Part shown: piece by piece, positions 18,710 through 27,037 of the stretch
How the letters are laid out: each line of letters starts with the position of its first letter
Numbering within the stretch: position 1 is the first letter of the stretch
Origin: Pseudomonas flavescens
Lineage (GTDB): Bacteria; Pseudomonadota; Gammaproteobacteria; Pseudomonadales; Pseudomonadaceae
Assembly (NCBI RefSeq): GCF_013408425.1
Contig: NZ_JACBYV010000001.1
Span: 3,596,001-3,660,000 of the forward strand
DNA: 64,000 nt
Reading direction: 5' to 3'
Notes under the pieces: generated by a model
Seen by the model: the letters and a program-made list of their open reading frames with translations, nothing else
The model's database searches: none
Told to the model about the DNA's origin: nothing
Position numbers and translations under genes: made by a program

Positions 18710-19254
18710 GGGCAGAGCAGCTCGCGGGCCTCGTGCAGATCGAGCAAGGCACGCACCAGGTGGCGCTCGACCATGGTGGTGCTGATCTGCAGCATCGCGG
18801 CGACCTCCACCTGGCGGTGCCCTTCGATACGCACCAGCCAGAACACCTCGCGGCAACGCGGCGGCAGGCAATCGAGAATGCGCTGCAGGGCATCCAGACG
18901 CTGCTGGAGGTCGGCCAGATGTTCGGCCGAAGGGACGAACGACGCGCCCTCGTCCAGATCCATGCGCGGCTCGCTGCCAGCCTCGGGAAACGGCTGATAG
19001 CGCGAAGCGTCGCGGTAATGGTCGATCAGAACGGAATGGGCGATGCGCCGCAGGTAGGCGTTGGGCTGTTCGATGACGCCACGCTGGTTGGCGAGCACGA
19101 AGCGAATGAAGGCATCGTGCAGCACGTCATAGGCACGCTGCACGCAATGGGTACGCCGGCTCAGGCTCAGCAGCAGATCGGTGTAGGCCCAGCGCAAATT
19201 GATTCCGCCCCACTCCATCATCCACCTCGGCCATGTTTCGACGGCGTCAGCCAT
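18706..19254 (-). CDS. fecI: ECF RNA polymerase sigma factor, FecI type
   Basis: 182-aa ECF sigma factor: sigma-2 region (YDVLHDAFIRFVLAN...PNAYLRRIAHSVLIDHYR), a linker, and sigma-4 (LPPRCREVFWLVRIEGHRQVEVAAMLQISTTMVERHL). Start: TTG at 19290 is in frame, but ATG 19254 fits the family better. It directs transcription of the linked siderophore receptor once released by FecR. A sequence resembling a Fur operator lies about 43 bases upstream, so iron should repress the set. Confidence 0.9.
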   Translation of the reverse strand: MADAVETWPRWMMEWGGINLRWAYTDLLLSLSRRTHCVQRAYDVLHDAFIRFVLANQRGVIEQPNAYLRRIAHSVLIDHYRDASRYQPFPEAGSEPRMDLDEGASFVPSAEHLADLQQRLDALQRILDCLPPRCREVFWLVRIEGHRQVEVAAMLQISTTMVERHLVRALLDLHEARELLCP

Positions 19255-19296
19255 CAGGGGGCGGGCAGTATAGAGAGCGCCACGAGGCAAAGTAAA

Positions 19297-19311
19297 TGAG
19301 AACTATTAGTA
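19297..19311. promoter_or_regulatory. Candidate Fur box upstream of the ECF sigma gene
   Basis: TGAGAACTATTAGTA agrees with the 7-1-7 Fur operator TGATAATnATTATCA at 10 of 14 positions. It is AT-rich within GC-rich surroundings and sits where the promoter of the sigma/FecR/receptor set must be. The match is moderate; the call rests on position and known iron control of FecI-type sigma genes. Confidence 0.5.
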
Positions 19312-19335
19312 GCCGACCGGCAACTGCGACGGCCG

Positions 19336-19941
19336 TTAACTCAGGGCACCGAGCAGCGCACGCACCTTGGCTGCGGACATGCCTTGCAACTGACGCAGGA
19401 AGTCGTGATCGACCACGCTGCGGCCGTATTGCTCGCGCAGCAGGCGACACAGATGCAGCGTCAGGTTGGCGGCCATTTCCGCGTCGGCCAGCGCCCGGTG
19501 AGCCTTGCCGGTGTCCGGCAGGCGCGCCCAGCGATTGAGGTTGCCAAGCTTGTGGCTCGGTGCGCCAGGCAGCAGACGCCGCGACAGCAACAGCGAGCAG
19601 GCGAACTGCTGGACACGCGTGCGGCCGATCAGGCCCAGCTCGGCGTCCCAGAACTTCTGATCGAAGGAGGCATTGTGCGCCAGCATCGGAATGTCGCCAA
19701 CGAACTCGGCGACCTCGTGCATCACCTCGGCTGCCGGGGGTGCGCTGCGCAGCATGGCGTTGCTGATGCCGGTCAGTTGCTCGATGAACGGCGGCACCCA
19801 GGCACCGCTGTTCATCAGGCTCTGGTAACGCGCGGTGATCTGCCCGTTCTCGATGATCACCACGCCTATTTCGGTGGCGCGGGCCTGCTGGGCCGGCGAC
19901 ATGCCGGTGGTTTCGAAGTCGATGACAGCAATGGGTTTCAC
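19336..19941 (-). CDS. DEDDh 3'-5' exonuclease (DnaQ-like)
   Basis: 201-aa exonuclease of the DnaQ/RNase T superfamily. Exo I is VIDFETTGMS (D and E metal ligands), Exo II is AHNASFDQKFW, and Exo III has H...AD in AHRALADAEMAANL, the DEDDh pattern. The small size without other domains resembles stand-alone epsilon-like nucleases rather than the polymerase III proofreading subunit. The 9-bp gap from the NYN gene upstream suggests one transcript of two nucleic-acid enzymes. Confidence 0.88.
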   Translation of the reverse strand: MKPIAVIDFETTGMSPAQQARATEIGVVIIENGQITARYQSLMNSGAWVPPFIEQLTGISNAMLRSAPPAAEVMHEVAEFVGDIPMLAHNASFDQKFWDAELGLIGRTRVQQFACSLLLSRRLLPGAPSHKLGNLNRWARLPDTGKAHRALADAEMAANLTLHLCRLLREQYGRSVVDHDFLRQLQGMSAAKVRALLGALS

Positions 19942-19949
19942 GTAAAGCC

Positions 19950-20429
19950 TCAGTGTTTCAGCAACAGATGCCCCTCGATGGGCACATAACGAGTGGCCGC
20001 GCGCACCAGCGACTGCGCGGTGAGCCCGGGAACGCCGTAGGCCACGGCTTCGACGCCATGACGTTGGCGAATGCGTTCGAGCAGCAGATCGAAATCGCCG
20101 TCACCGGAGGCCAGCACCACGCTGTCGACGTTCGCCGCCGCGTCCATCACGTCGATGGTGATGCCCACGTCCCAGTCCCCTTTTGCCGAACCGTCACTGC
20201 GCTGGATGTAGGGTTTCAGCTTCACGGTGAAGCCGAGGTTGCGCAGGATCTGCTGGAACTGCTGCTGCTTCGGATCGCCACGGTCGATGGCATAGGCGTA
20301 CGCCTCTACGATCTCGCCGCCGCCGGCCAGCTCGGCCCACAGCGCGGTGTAATTGAAGTGACAGCCATAGGCCTGGCGTACGGTGTAATAGAGATTCTGC
20401 ACATCGGCGAACACGGCTATTTTCTTCAC
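19950..20429 (-). CDS. NYN-domain (LabA/PIN-like) putative ribonuclease
   Basis: 159-aa protein with the NYN fold, a PIN-related nuclease fold. An acidic residue near the N terminus (AVFADVQNLYYTV) and the C-terminal cluster VLASGDGDFDLLLERI would bind metal. The pattern is that of LabA/DUF88 proteins. The RNA target is unknown. It is cotranscribed with the DEDDh exonuclease and divergent from the YciC-like gene across a 171-bp gap with no clear operator. Confidence 0.85.
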   Translation of the reverse strand: MKKIAVFADVQNLYYTVRQAYGCHFNYTALWAELAGGGEIVEAYAYAIDRGDPKQQQFQQILRNLGFTVKLKPYIQRSDGSAKGDWDVGITIDVMDAAANVDSVVLASGDGDFDLLLERIRQRHGVEAVAYGVPGLTAQSLVRAATRYVPIEGHLLLKH

Positions 20430-20600
20430 CGGACATCCTCACAAGGGCTCGCGCGGGGTGCACGGGTGGCCAGTATGCCAGTCTCGCGCCCCTCAGGTCG
20501 AAAGACGCGGCCCCGATGGTGACCACGACTCGTCTCGTGGCTGGTCGAGAAACCGACGCCCTCGTATGATGGCGGCCTGTTTTTCTGGCCGCGACTTTCC

Positions 20601-21260
20601 ATGAATCCCCTCGACGCCCTGCGTGACGCCTGGTTCTTCTTCCGGCAAAACCTGCTGCAGATCATTCTCCTGTGCCTGCCCTTCCTGCTGCTCGAAGCCG
20701 CGCTGAGCATGCAGCTCGAAGGTCTGGTCACAGCCGCCAAGGTGCCGCTCTACGATGTGCTGCTCGGGCTGCTCTTCTATCCGCTGTACAGCGCCGCGCT
20801 GATCCTCTTCATCGACGCACGCAGCCGGGGCGAGCAGCCGGCCAGGGGCGCGCTGGTCGCCATGAGCCTGAGCCTGTGGCCGCGCTTCGTGCTGCTGGCC
20901 GGCATCGGCACCCTGGCGATCATGCTCGGCGCCTCGCTGTTCATCCTGCCGGGGTTGTGGCTGATGGTGCGCCTGGTGTTTTCCGACTACCTGCTGGTGC
21001 TGCGCGGGGTGTCGCCGCTGCAGGCGCTGCATCAGAGCCTGCAACTGACCCAAGGCCATTTCTGGCCGATTCTGACCTGCGTGATGCTGGTCATGGTGCC
21101 GCCGTGGCTGGTTGGTTTCTGGGCCGGCGATATTGCCGCGGAGCCTGCCGGGCGCCTGCTGCTGGACCTGCTGCTCGGTCTCTTTCAGCTATTCACCACG
21201 GTGGTGGTGTTCCGCCTGTACATGCTGCGCACGGGCGACAACACCGCGCCGCTGCCGTAA
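20601..21260 (+). CDS. yciC: YciC-family inner-membrane protein
   Basis: 219-aa polytopic membrane protein with about six hydrophobic segments. The start MNPLDALRDAWFFFRQNL, followed by a long helix and the central ARSRGEQPARGAL, resembles the YciC (UPF0259) family of enterobacteria and pseudomonads. No biochemical role is established. It lies 39 bp upstream of the LacI-type regulator on the same strand, but nothing ties the functions. Confidence 0.8.
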   Translation: MNPLDALRDAWFFFRQNLLQIILLCLPFLLLEAALSMQLEGLVTAAKVPLYDVLLGLLFYPLYSAALILFIDARSRGEQPARGALVAMSLSLWPRFVLLAGIGTLAIMLGASLFILPGLWLMVRLVFSDYLLVLRGVSPLQALHQSLQLTQGHFWPILTCVMLVMVPPWLVGFWAGDIAAEPAGRLLLDLLLGLFQLFTTVVVFRLYMLRTGDNTAPLP

Positions 21261-21299
21261 TCTGCCGGACAACCCACCGTTCAAGACCGAGACGACCAC

Positions 21300-22340
21300 G
21301 TGGCAAGAAAATCGCGCAGAGAGCTGGCCAAAGACCGCGGTGACCTCGGCGACCTGCCGATCACGGTCAAGGATGTGGCCCTCAAGGCCGGTGTGTCACC
21401 GATCACCGTGTCGCGGGCGATCCAGCGCCCGGAGCTGGTCAGCGATGCCACCCGCACCCATGTGCTGGAAGTGGTGCGTGCCATGGGTTACGTGCCCAAC
21501 CTGATGGCCGGCGGCCTGGCGACCAGCAAGAGTCGCCTGGTGGCCATCGTGCTGCCGACCATCGCCAACTCGATCTACGCCAGCGTGGTGCAGGCCATCA
21601 TGGACCGTCTCGCCGAGGCCGGCTATCACGCCCTGGTCGGCCCGAGCGGCTACACCCCGGAGCATGAAGAAGCCCTGCTGGCCGCCATTCTCGGCCGCCG
21701 CCCGGATGGCATCGTGCTGACCGGCACCTTCCACACCCAGGCCAGCCGTGAGCGCCTGGCGTCCGCTGGCATCCCGGTGGTCGAGGCCTGGGACCTGAGT
21801 GAAGACGGCCTGGACATGCAGGTGGGCTTCTCCCATGAGCAGGTCGGCACCGCGGTGGCCGAGCACTTCTTCGCCAGGGGCTACCGGCGCTGGGCAGTGA
21901 TCGGCGTCGACGATCCCCGTGCGCTGCGCCGCTGCAATGCGGTGATCGAGCGCCTCACCGCCCTGGGTGTCGACGCCGTGGCGGTACAGACCTTGCCCCT
22001 GCCGGCGACCTGGGAAGTCGGCCGCAAGGGCCTGGCCGCGTTGCTCGATGGCGGTGAGCAGCCGGATTTCATCTTCTGCAGCTCGGACACCGTCGCCCTC
22101 GGCGTGCTCACCGAAGCCGCCAGCCGCGGCCTGAAGGTACCTGGCGACCTCGCCGTACTGGGCTTCGGCGATACCCTCAACGGCCAGTTCGCCAGCCCTG
22201 CCCTCTCGACGGTCAGCGTGAATGCCGCGGAGATGGGCAACCAGGTCGCCGAGGCACTGCTGCGCCGCTTCGACGGCCAGGGTGCCGAGGCGCGCGTCGA
22301 TACCGGCTTTGCGATCATCGAGCGTGAAAGCACGGGCTGA
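21300..22340 (+). CDS. LacI/GalR-family regulator (likely of gudD)
   Basis: 346-aa repressor starting at GTG. The HTH is at residues 22-45 (ITVKDVALKAGVSPITVSRAIQ), then the hinge helix (PNLMAGGLATSKS) and a periplasmic-binding-like effector domain resembling the GntR/GguR branch that responds to sugar acids. It sits directly upstream of glucarate dehydratase, whose promoter region holds two LacI-type palindromes centred on a CG step (GATAACGTTATC). The effector is probably a sugar acid or a catabolite of it; this is inferred from context. Confidence 0.88.
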   Translation: MARKSRRELAKDRGDLGDLPITVKDVALKAGVSPITVSRAIQRPELVSDATRTHVLEVVRAMGYVPNLMAGGLATSKSRLVAIVLPTIANSIYASVVQAIMDRLAEAGYHALVGPSGYTPEHEEALLAAILGRRPDGIVLTGTFHTQASRERLASAGIPVVEAWDLSEDGLDMQVGFSHEQVGTAVAEHFFARGYRRWAVIGVDDPRALRRCNAVIERLTALGVDAVAVQTLPLPATWEVGRKGLAALLDGGEQPDFIFCSSDTVALGVLTEAASRGLKVPGDLAVLGFGDTLNGQFASPALSTVSVNAAEMGNQVAEALLRRFDGQGAEARVDTGFAIIERESTG

Positions 22341-22360
22341 CAGGAAGCCGCTTCCCGCAG

Positions 22361-22406
22361 CCTGGGTTGAGCGCAGCGATAGCCGGGAGCGGGGTATCAA
22401 CCCAGG
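22361..22406. repeat. REP-like inverted repeat, copy 3
   Basis: CCTGGGTTGA and TCAACCCAGG form perfect 10-bp arms around a core with the shared GCGCAGCGATAGCCGGGAGC unit also seen at 13358 and 15241. It lies 21 bp after the LacI-type stop and may also terminate transcription. Confidence 0.6.
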
Positions 22407-22436
22407 CCACATCTAGAAAACGATTCACGGTTCCCA

Positions 22437-22460
22437 TGTAGGAGCCCGCTTGCGGGCGAT
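22437..22460. repeat. Pseudomonas REP palindrome
   Basis: TGTAGGAGCCCGCTTGCGGG followed by CGAT: the TGTAGGAG head plus a GCCCGC-TT-GCGGGC hairpin (22444-22457), the common REP class in pseudomonads that is mobilised by RAYT transposases. No RAYT gene is in the window. Confidence 0.75.
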
Positions 22461-22571
22461 CCATCTCGAATCACACCCACGCCATCACCTCCATCGGCCA
22501 AGCCTTTCAGGTGCCCCAATCACCCCAAAGGCATCTTCCGCAACCGCCAATCTGTAAATTCACGCTTGAAT

Positions 22572-22605
22572 GATAACGTTATCTGTTTATGATGATAGCG
22601 TTATC
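22572..22605. promoter_or_regulatory. Two tandem LacI-type operators before gudD
   Basis: The first site is the perfect 12-bp palindrome GATAACGTTATC (22572-22583). The second is GATAGCGTTATC (22594-22605), with one mismatch. Their centres are 22 bp apart, about two helical turns, so dimers would bind the same face of DNA. They lie 100-133 bp before the gudD start in an AT-rich stretch that probably carries the promoter. The LacI-type gene at 21300-22340 is the natural ligand. Confidence 0.7.
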
Positions 22606-22704
22606 TTCTCTACCACCAGCGACACCCGAAGCGATCCGTTACCGCTGCCCCAGCAAGGCAGCCAGACCATCCGCAACGCCGGCGACGGCAACAGGAGTCA
22701 AGCG

Positions 22705-24051
22705 ATGAACAATAACAATATCCACACAGGCACCCCGGTCATCACCTCACTGGAGGTCATCCCGGTTGCCGGCCACGACAGCATGCTGCTCAACCTGAGC
22801 GGTGGCCACGCCCCTTTCTTCACCCGCAACCTGCTGATCCTGCGCGACAACGCCGGACATGTCGGCGTCGGTGAAGTGCCGGGCGGCGAAGCCATTCGCC
22901 AGACCCTGGAAGATGCCCGCCAACTGCTGCTCGGCCAATCCATCGGCCAGTACCAGAAACTGCTCGGCCAGGTACGCCAGACCTTCGCCGACCGCGACTC
23001 CGGCGGCCGCGGCCTGCAGACCTTCGACCTGCGCATCACCATCCACGCCGTCACCGCCGTGGAGGCTGCCCTCCTCGACCTGCTCGGCCAGCACCTGGAA
23101 GTACCGGTCGCCGCCCTGCTTGGCGAAGGCCAGCAGCGTGATGCCGTGGAGATGCTCGGTTACCTGTTCTACGTCGGCGACCGCAACAAAACCGACCTGC
23201 CCTATCGCCAGGAAGCGGATGCCGACAACGCCTGGTTCCAGGTACGCAACGAAGAGGCGCTGGACGCCCAGGGCGTGGTGCGCCTCGCCGAAGCCGCCTA
23301 CGAGCGTTATGGCTTCAAGGACTTCAAACTCAAGGGCGGCGTGCTGCGCGGCGATGAGGAAATCGAAGCGGTCACCGCACTGGCCGAACGCTTCCCCGAT
23401 GCACGCATCACCCTCGACCCCAACGGTGCCTGGTCGCTGCAGGAGGCCATCCGCCTGTGCCGCGACCAGCATCACGTGCTCGCCTATGCCGAAGACCCCT
23501 GTGGCGCCGAGAACGGCTACTCGGGCCGTGAGGTGATGGCCGAGTTCCGCCGCTCCACTGGCCTGCCGACCGCCACCAACATGATCGCCACCGACTGGCG
23601 TCAGATGGGCCATGCGATCCAGCTGCAATCGGTGGACATTCCCCTGGCCGACCCGCACTTCTGGACCATGCAGGGTTCGGTACGCGTGGCGCAGATGTGC
23701 AACGACTGGGGCCTGACCTGGGGCTCGCACTCGAACAACCACTTCGACGTCTCGCTGGCCATGTTCACCCACGTGGCTGCCGCCGCGCCGGGCAAGATCA
23801 CCGCCATCGACACCCACTGGATCTGGCAGGACGGCCAGCGCCTGACCAAGGAGCCATTCCGTATCGAAGGCGGTCTGGTCAAGGTGCCGCAGAAGCCGGG
23901 CCTCGGCGTGGAGCTGGACATGGACGCCGTGGCCAAGGCCCACGAGTGCTACAAGGGCATGGGCCTGGGCGCGCGCAACGACGCAGTGGCCATGCAGTAC
24001 CTGATCAGCGGCTGGACCTTCGATAACAAGAAGCCCTGCCTGGTGCGCTGA
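22705..24051 (+). CDS. gudD: Glucarate dehydratase
   Basis: 448-aa enolase-superfamily enzyme that dehydrates D-glucarate (and L-idarate) to 5-keto-4-deoxyglucarate. Visible features are the KxK base pair (FKLKGG), metal ligands ([24 protein letters not shown]) and the His base region ([16 protein letters not shown]). The N-terminal capping domain has the family sequence [27 protein letters not shown] lies 7 bases before the ATG; the frame is open farther upstream through the operators and that part is not coding. No transporter or downstream ketodeoxyglucarate gene is linked here, so gudD appears to be a one-gene unit. Confidence 0.95.
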   Translation: MNNNNIHTGTPVITSLEVIPVAGHDSMLLNLSGGHAPFFTRNLLILRDNAGHVGVGEVPGGEAIRQTLEDARQLLLGQSIGQYQKLLGQVRQTFADRDSGGRGLQTFDLRITIHAVTAVEAALLDLLGQHLEVPVAALLGEGQQRDAVEMLGYLFYVGDRNKTDLPYRQEADADNAWFQVRNEEALDAQGVVRLAEAAYERYGFKDFKLKGGVLRGDEEIEAVTALAERFPDARITLDPNGAWSLQEAIRLCRDQHHVLAYAEDPCGAENGYSGREVMAEFRRSTGLPTATNMIATDWRQMGHAIQLQSVDIPLADPHFWTMQGSVRVAQMCNDWGLTWGSHSNNHFDVSLAMFTHVAAAAPGKITAIDTHWIWQDGQRLTKEPFRIEGGLVKVPQKPGLGVELDMDAVAKAHECYKGMGLGARNDAVAMQYLISGWTFDNKKPCLVR

Positions 24052-24129
24052 GCACGCTCGCAGTGCGGCCAACTGGGTGGGCTGAAGCGGATCGCCGCCC
24101 GGCCCGCCCTACGGCCGAACGCAGGCCTT

Positions 24130-24192
24130 TGTAGGAGGGCGCCATGCGCCCGAATCGCGGGCATGGACCAGGCGTCCCCGCCCGCTCCCACA
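24130..24192. repeat. Paired REP element
   Basis: One end reads TGTAGGAGGGCGCC..., and the other, read on the opposite strand, reads TGTGGGAGCGGGCGGGG. This is a head-to-head pair of REPs of the TGTAGGAG class, a usual mobile unit (BIME/REPIN) in Pseudomonas. Confidence 0.6.
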
Positions 24193-24216
24193 GGACTTGC
24201 AGTGCTGGCAGCCTAG

Positions 24217-24416
24217 CCGGGGTTCAGCTGGGCCTTGAGGCGGTCGCGGAAGCTCTGGATCAGCGGTTCGCGGGAGCGACCGCGGCGCAGGGCCAGGGTG
24301 AAGGGGGCCTGGTAGCCGAAGGTGGTCGGCAGCAGCACTTTCAGGCGTTTCTGATCCACCCATTGCTGCGCGTGGTGTTCCGGTAGATAGCCGATGTAGG
24401 CGCCGGAGAGCACCAG
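24217..24416 (-). pseudogene. Duplicated 3' fragment of gbuR
   Basis: 200 bp that repeat 24499-24698, the last 66 codons of gbuR, with a single visible base difference (GCGACCGCGG versus GCGGCCGCGG). The reading frame of the copy is intact and ends in its own TAG, but it has no matching start; the ATG at 24485 would fuse 25 unrelated residues to it. It is probably untranslated. The copy breaks off into REP-like sequence at 24417. Confidence 0.85.
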
Positions 24417-24422
24417 TCGTAG

Positions 24423-24440
24423 GGTGGGCTTCAGCCCACC
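24423..24440. repeat. REP-like palindrome GGTGGGCT-TC-AGCCCACC
   Basis: Perfect 8-bp arms with a 2-base loop, preceded by GTAG as in a common Pseudomonas REP class (GTAGGGTGGGCTTCAGCCCACC-type). It begins at the exact breakpoint of the duplicated gbuR fragment. Confidence 0.65.
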
Positions 24441-24494
24441 AAAACGGTGCTGCGCCCGCCCCATAACGACTGCTAACCCCTTCATGCACCGCGG

Positions 24495-25388
24495 TTAACC
24501 GGGGTTCAGCTGGGCCTTGAGGCGGTCGCGGAAGCTCTGGATCAGCGGTTCGCGGGAGCGGCCGCGGCGCAGGGCCAGGGTGAAGGGGGCCTGGTAGCCG
24601 AAGGTGGTCGGCAGCAGCACTTTCAGGCGTTTCTGATCCACCCATTGCTGCGCGTGGTGTTCCGGTAGATAGCCGATGTAGGCGCCGGAGAGCACCAGAA
24701 TCAGCTGCGCTTCCATCGACTCCACCGTTGCGGCGCTGTGCTTGAAGCCGTGGCGGGCCAGTTCGGCCTGGCTCCAGTAGCCACGACCAACCATGCGCTG
24801 CTGGGTGATCACTTCAGCAGGAATCCGCCGCTGGGCGTACAGCGGATGCCGGTCGCTGCAGTACAGCCAGTGCTGCTCACGGTACAGCGCCTGATAGACC
24901 AGCCCGTTGGTGCGTACCGAGAAGGCGCCGATGGCCAGGTCCAGACGATTTTCCAGCACCCCCAGTTGCAGCTCGGCAGGGCTGAGCACCGCCAGGTGCA
25001 GGTGTACGGCGGGGTGTTCCTCGCTGTAGGCACCGATCACCTCGGCCAGCGGCAGGGCCGGGTCGCTGACGGTGGAGTCCAGCACACCGAGGTTCAGGGT
25101 GCCGCGCAGCTCGCCCTTGAGCGCTGCCGAATAACGCTCGAAGCCTTCCAGCTCGGCCAGCAGCCGCAAGGTTTCCTGATGGAACAGTTCGCCCTTGCTG
25201 GTCAGGCTGAAACCACCCCGCCCCCGGTGACAGAGGACGATGCCGAGCAGCGCTTCCAGCTGGCTCATGTAGGTGCTGATCGCCGACGTGGAGAGGTTCA
25301 GCTCCTGCTGGGCGGCCGCGAACCCCTGGTTGCGCACCACACAGGCGAAGATGCGCAGCAGCTTGAGATCGGGCAGTGCGGACGACAT
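24495..25388 (-). CDS. gbuR: LysR-type activator of guanidinobutyrate utilisation
   Basis: 297-aa LTTR. The HTH is at residues 8-65 (LKLLRIFACVVRNQGFAAAQQELNLSTSAISTYMSQLEALLG), followed by a type-2 periplasmic-binding effector domain. It is divergent from gbuA, the arrangement of gbuR-gbuA in P. aeruginosa, where GbuR activates gbuA in response to 4-guanidinobutyrate. A palindrome typical of LTTR sites (25436-25455) lies between them. Its last 200 bp are duplicated downstream. Confidence 0.88.
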   Translation of the reverse strand: MSSALPDLKLLRIFACVVRNQGFAAAQQELNLSTSAISTYMSQLEALLGIVLCHRGRGGFSLTSKGELFHQETLRLLAELEGFERYSAALKGELRGTLNLGVLDSTVSDPALPLAEVIGAYSEEHPAVHLHLAVLSPAELQLGVLENRLDLAIGAFSVRTNGLVYQALYREQHWLYCSDRHPLYAQRRIPAEVITQQRMVGRGYWSQAELARHGFKHSAATVESMEAQLILVLSGAYIGYLPEHHAQQWVDQKRLKVLLPTTFGYQAPFTLALRRGRSREPLIQSFRDRLKAQLNPG

Positions 25389-25435
25389 GAAGAGGCTCCA
25401 GCAGGTTCATCGACGCCGCCAGTCTACCCGCCGAT

Positions 25436-25455
25436 AGTTCAGAAATCTCTGAACT
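25436..25455. promoter_or_regulatory. LysR-type operator in the gbuR-gbuA intergenic region
   Basis: AGTTCAG, six bases, CTGAACT: a perfect 7-bp inverted repeat of the TTCAG-N6-CTGAA form expected for LTTR activation sites, 48 bp from the gbuR start and 85 bp from the gbuA start. GbuR is the obvious binder. Confidence 0.65.
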
Positions 25456-25539
25456 GATTATTTGCCCACAGGGATTTGTCGCACCCCGTTCCCTGAACAG
25501 AATCGCCTCACGACAACCACAAGAAAGAGTGAGGCCACC

Positions 25540-26499
25540 GTGGACAACGTTCTCCACCAACCCCTGGGCGGCAACGAAATGCCCCGCTTTGGCGGAATCG
25601 CCACCATGCTGCGCCTGCCCCACGTGCAGACGCCCGACGAGCTTGGCAAACTCGACGCCGCCTTCATCGGCATCCCCCTCGATATCGGGACCTCGCTGCG
25701 CTCCGGCACCCGCTTCGGGCCCCGGCAGATCCGCGCCGAGTCGGTGATGATTCGCCCCTACAACATGGCTACCGGCGCCGCGCCTTTCGACTCCCTGAAC
25801 GTGGCGGACATCGGTGATGTGGCCATCAACACCTTCAATCTGCTCGACGCCGTGCGCATCATCGAAGCGCACTACGACGCCGTGCTCGAACGCGGCATCA
25901 TCCCCCTGACCCTCGGCGGCGACCACACCCTGACCCTGCCGATCCTGCGGGCCATGAAGAAGAAGTACGGCAAGGTCGGCCTGGTGCATGTCGATGCCCA
26001 CGCCGACGTCAACGATCACATGTTCGGCGAGAAGATCGCCCACGGCACCACCTTCCGCCGTGCCCAGGAAGAAGGCCTGCTCGACAGCGAGCGCGTGGTG
26101 CAGATCGGCCTGCGTGCCCAGGGCTACACCGCCGACGATTTCAACTGGAGCCGCCGCCAGGGCTTTCGCGTGGTGCAGGCCGAAGAGTGCTGGCACAAAT
26201 CGCTCGCGCCACTGATGGAAGAAGTCCGCGCCAAGGTCGACGGCGGCCCGGTGTACCTGTCTTTCGACATCGACGGCATCGACCCGGCCTGGGCGCCCGG
26301 CACCGGCACCCCGGAAGTCGGAGGGCTGACCACCATCCAGGCGCTGGAGATCATCCGCGGCTGCCAGGGCCTGAACCTGGTGGGCTGCGACCTGGTCGAG
26401 GTGTCGCCGCCCTACGACACCACCGGCAATACCGCACTGCTCGGCGCCAACCTGCTTTACGAAATGCTCTGCGTGCTGCCCGGCGTGGTGCGCCGATGA
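25540..26499 (+). CDS. gbuA: Guanidinobutyrase
   Basis: 319-aa ureohydrolase that cleaves 4-guanidinobutyrate to 4-aminobutyrate and urea with a Mn2+ pair. Metal ligands are in GGDHTLTLP, HVDAHADVND and SFDIDGIDPAWAPGTGTPE. The N terminus (LHQPLGGNEMPRFGGIATM) is nearly that of P. aeruginosa GbuA as I remember it, and the length from GTG 25540 (319 aa) fits; GAGG lies 5-9 bases upstream. It overlaps the next gene by 4 bp. It is probably activated by GbuR. Confidence 0.92.
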   Translation: MDNVLHQPLGGNEMPRFGGIATMLRLPHVQTPDELGKLDAAFIGIPLDIGTSLRSGTRFGPRQIRAESVMIRPYNMATGAAPFDSLNVADIGDVAINTFNLLDAVRIIEAHYDAVLERGIIPLTLGGDHTLTLPILRAMKKKYGKVGLVHVDAHADVNDHMFGEKIAHGTTFRRAQEEGLLDSERVVQIGLRAQGYTADDFNWSRRQGFRVVQAEECWHKSLAPLMEEVRAKVDGGPVYLSFDIDGIDPAWAPGTGTPEVGGLTTIQALEIIRGCQGLNLVGCDLVEVSPPYDTTGNTALLGANLLYEMLCVLPGVVRR

Positions 26500-26885
26500 G
26501 CCGCGTGGCCGAGGTTCGCGCGGCCGCCGCCGAACTGGTGGACGCCTTCGCCAGCAATGACACGACGCGCTACTTCGCCTGCTTCAGCGAGGATGCCACC
26601 TTCGTTTTCCACACCCTGGCACAGCCACTGCAGTCCCGTGAGGCCTATCAGGCGCTGTGGCGAAGCTGGCAGGCGGAGGGTTTCGCGGTGCTCGGTTGTC
26701 GCTCCAGCAATGCCCACGTCAGCCTGCAGGGTGAGGCAGCCATCTTCATCCACGACGTCGCTACGCACCTGCGGGTGGGCGGCGAAGAACTGCACCTCAG
26801 CGAACGGGAAACCATCGTGTTCCGCCGCGAAGAAGAGCGCTGGCTGGCTTGCCACGAGCATCTGTCAGCCCCAAGCGCCAGCTGA
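26496..26885 (+). CDS. NTF2-like (SnoaL/DUF4440-type) protein
   Basis: 129-aa single-domain protein with the cone-shaped NTF2 fold: N-terminal helix (AELVDAFASNDTTRYFACFSED), then the curved sheet ending WLACHEHLSAP. Its ATG overlaps the gbuA stop (ATGA), so it is translated with gbuA. A hypothetical gene of this type also follows gbuA in P. aeruginosa, to my recollection. The function is unknown; it may bind or process a guanidino intermediate. Confidence 0.82.
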   Translation: MSRVAEVRAAAAELVDAFASNDTTRYFACFSEDATFVFHTLAQPLQSREAYQALWRSWQAEGFAVLGCRSSNAHVSLQGEAAIFIHDVATHLRVGGEELHLSERETIVFRREEERWLACHEHLSAPSAS

Positions 26886-27037
26886 AAACGAGCGGACATC
26901 AGCGAGCCATCCGAAGCTCGCCGTGCCGGATACACCCTTGCGGGTTTGGAGCCCTGTCGGTTCCACGCGGCCTTGCCGCACTGCCAATGCACCGCCACCC
27001 GATGACTGTCGGGGGTGAATAACGGGGTCAGCGTGCC

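Larger units (their letters stand above)
24052..24494. other. Intergenic region with REPs and a duplicated gbuR 3' end
   Basis: 443 bp between gudD and gbuR. It contains an REP-like doublet (24130-24192), a 200-bp near-identical copy of the end of gbuR (24217-24416) and a further palindrome (24423-24440). No functional gene is seen. Confidence 0.7.

Noticed and set aside
22570..22704. N-terminal extension of gudD to the ATG at 22570
   Set aside because: The extension would translate through two operator palindromes and lacks a ribosome site, whereas ATG 22705 has AGGAG and matches the family start.
24213..24485. 90-residue LysR-like ORF
   Set aside because: It is the duplicated 3' end of gbuR fused by chance to 25 REP-derived residues; not a functional regulator.
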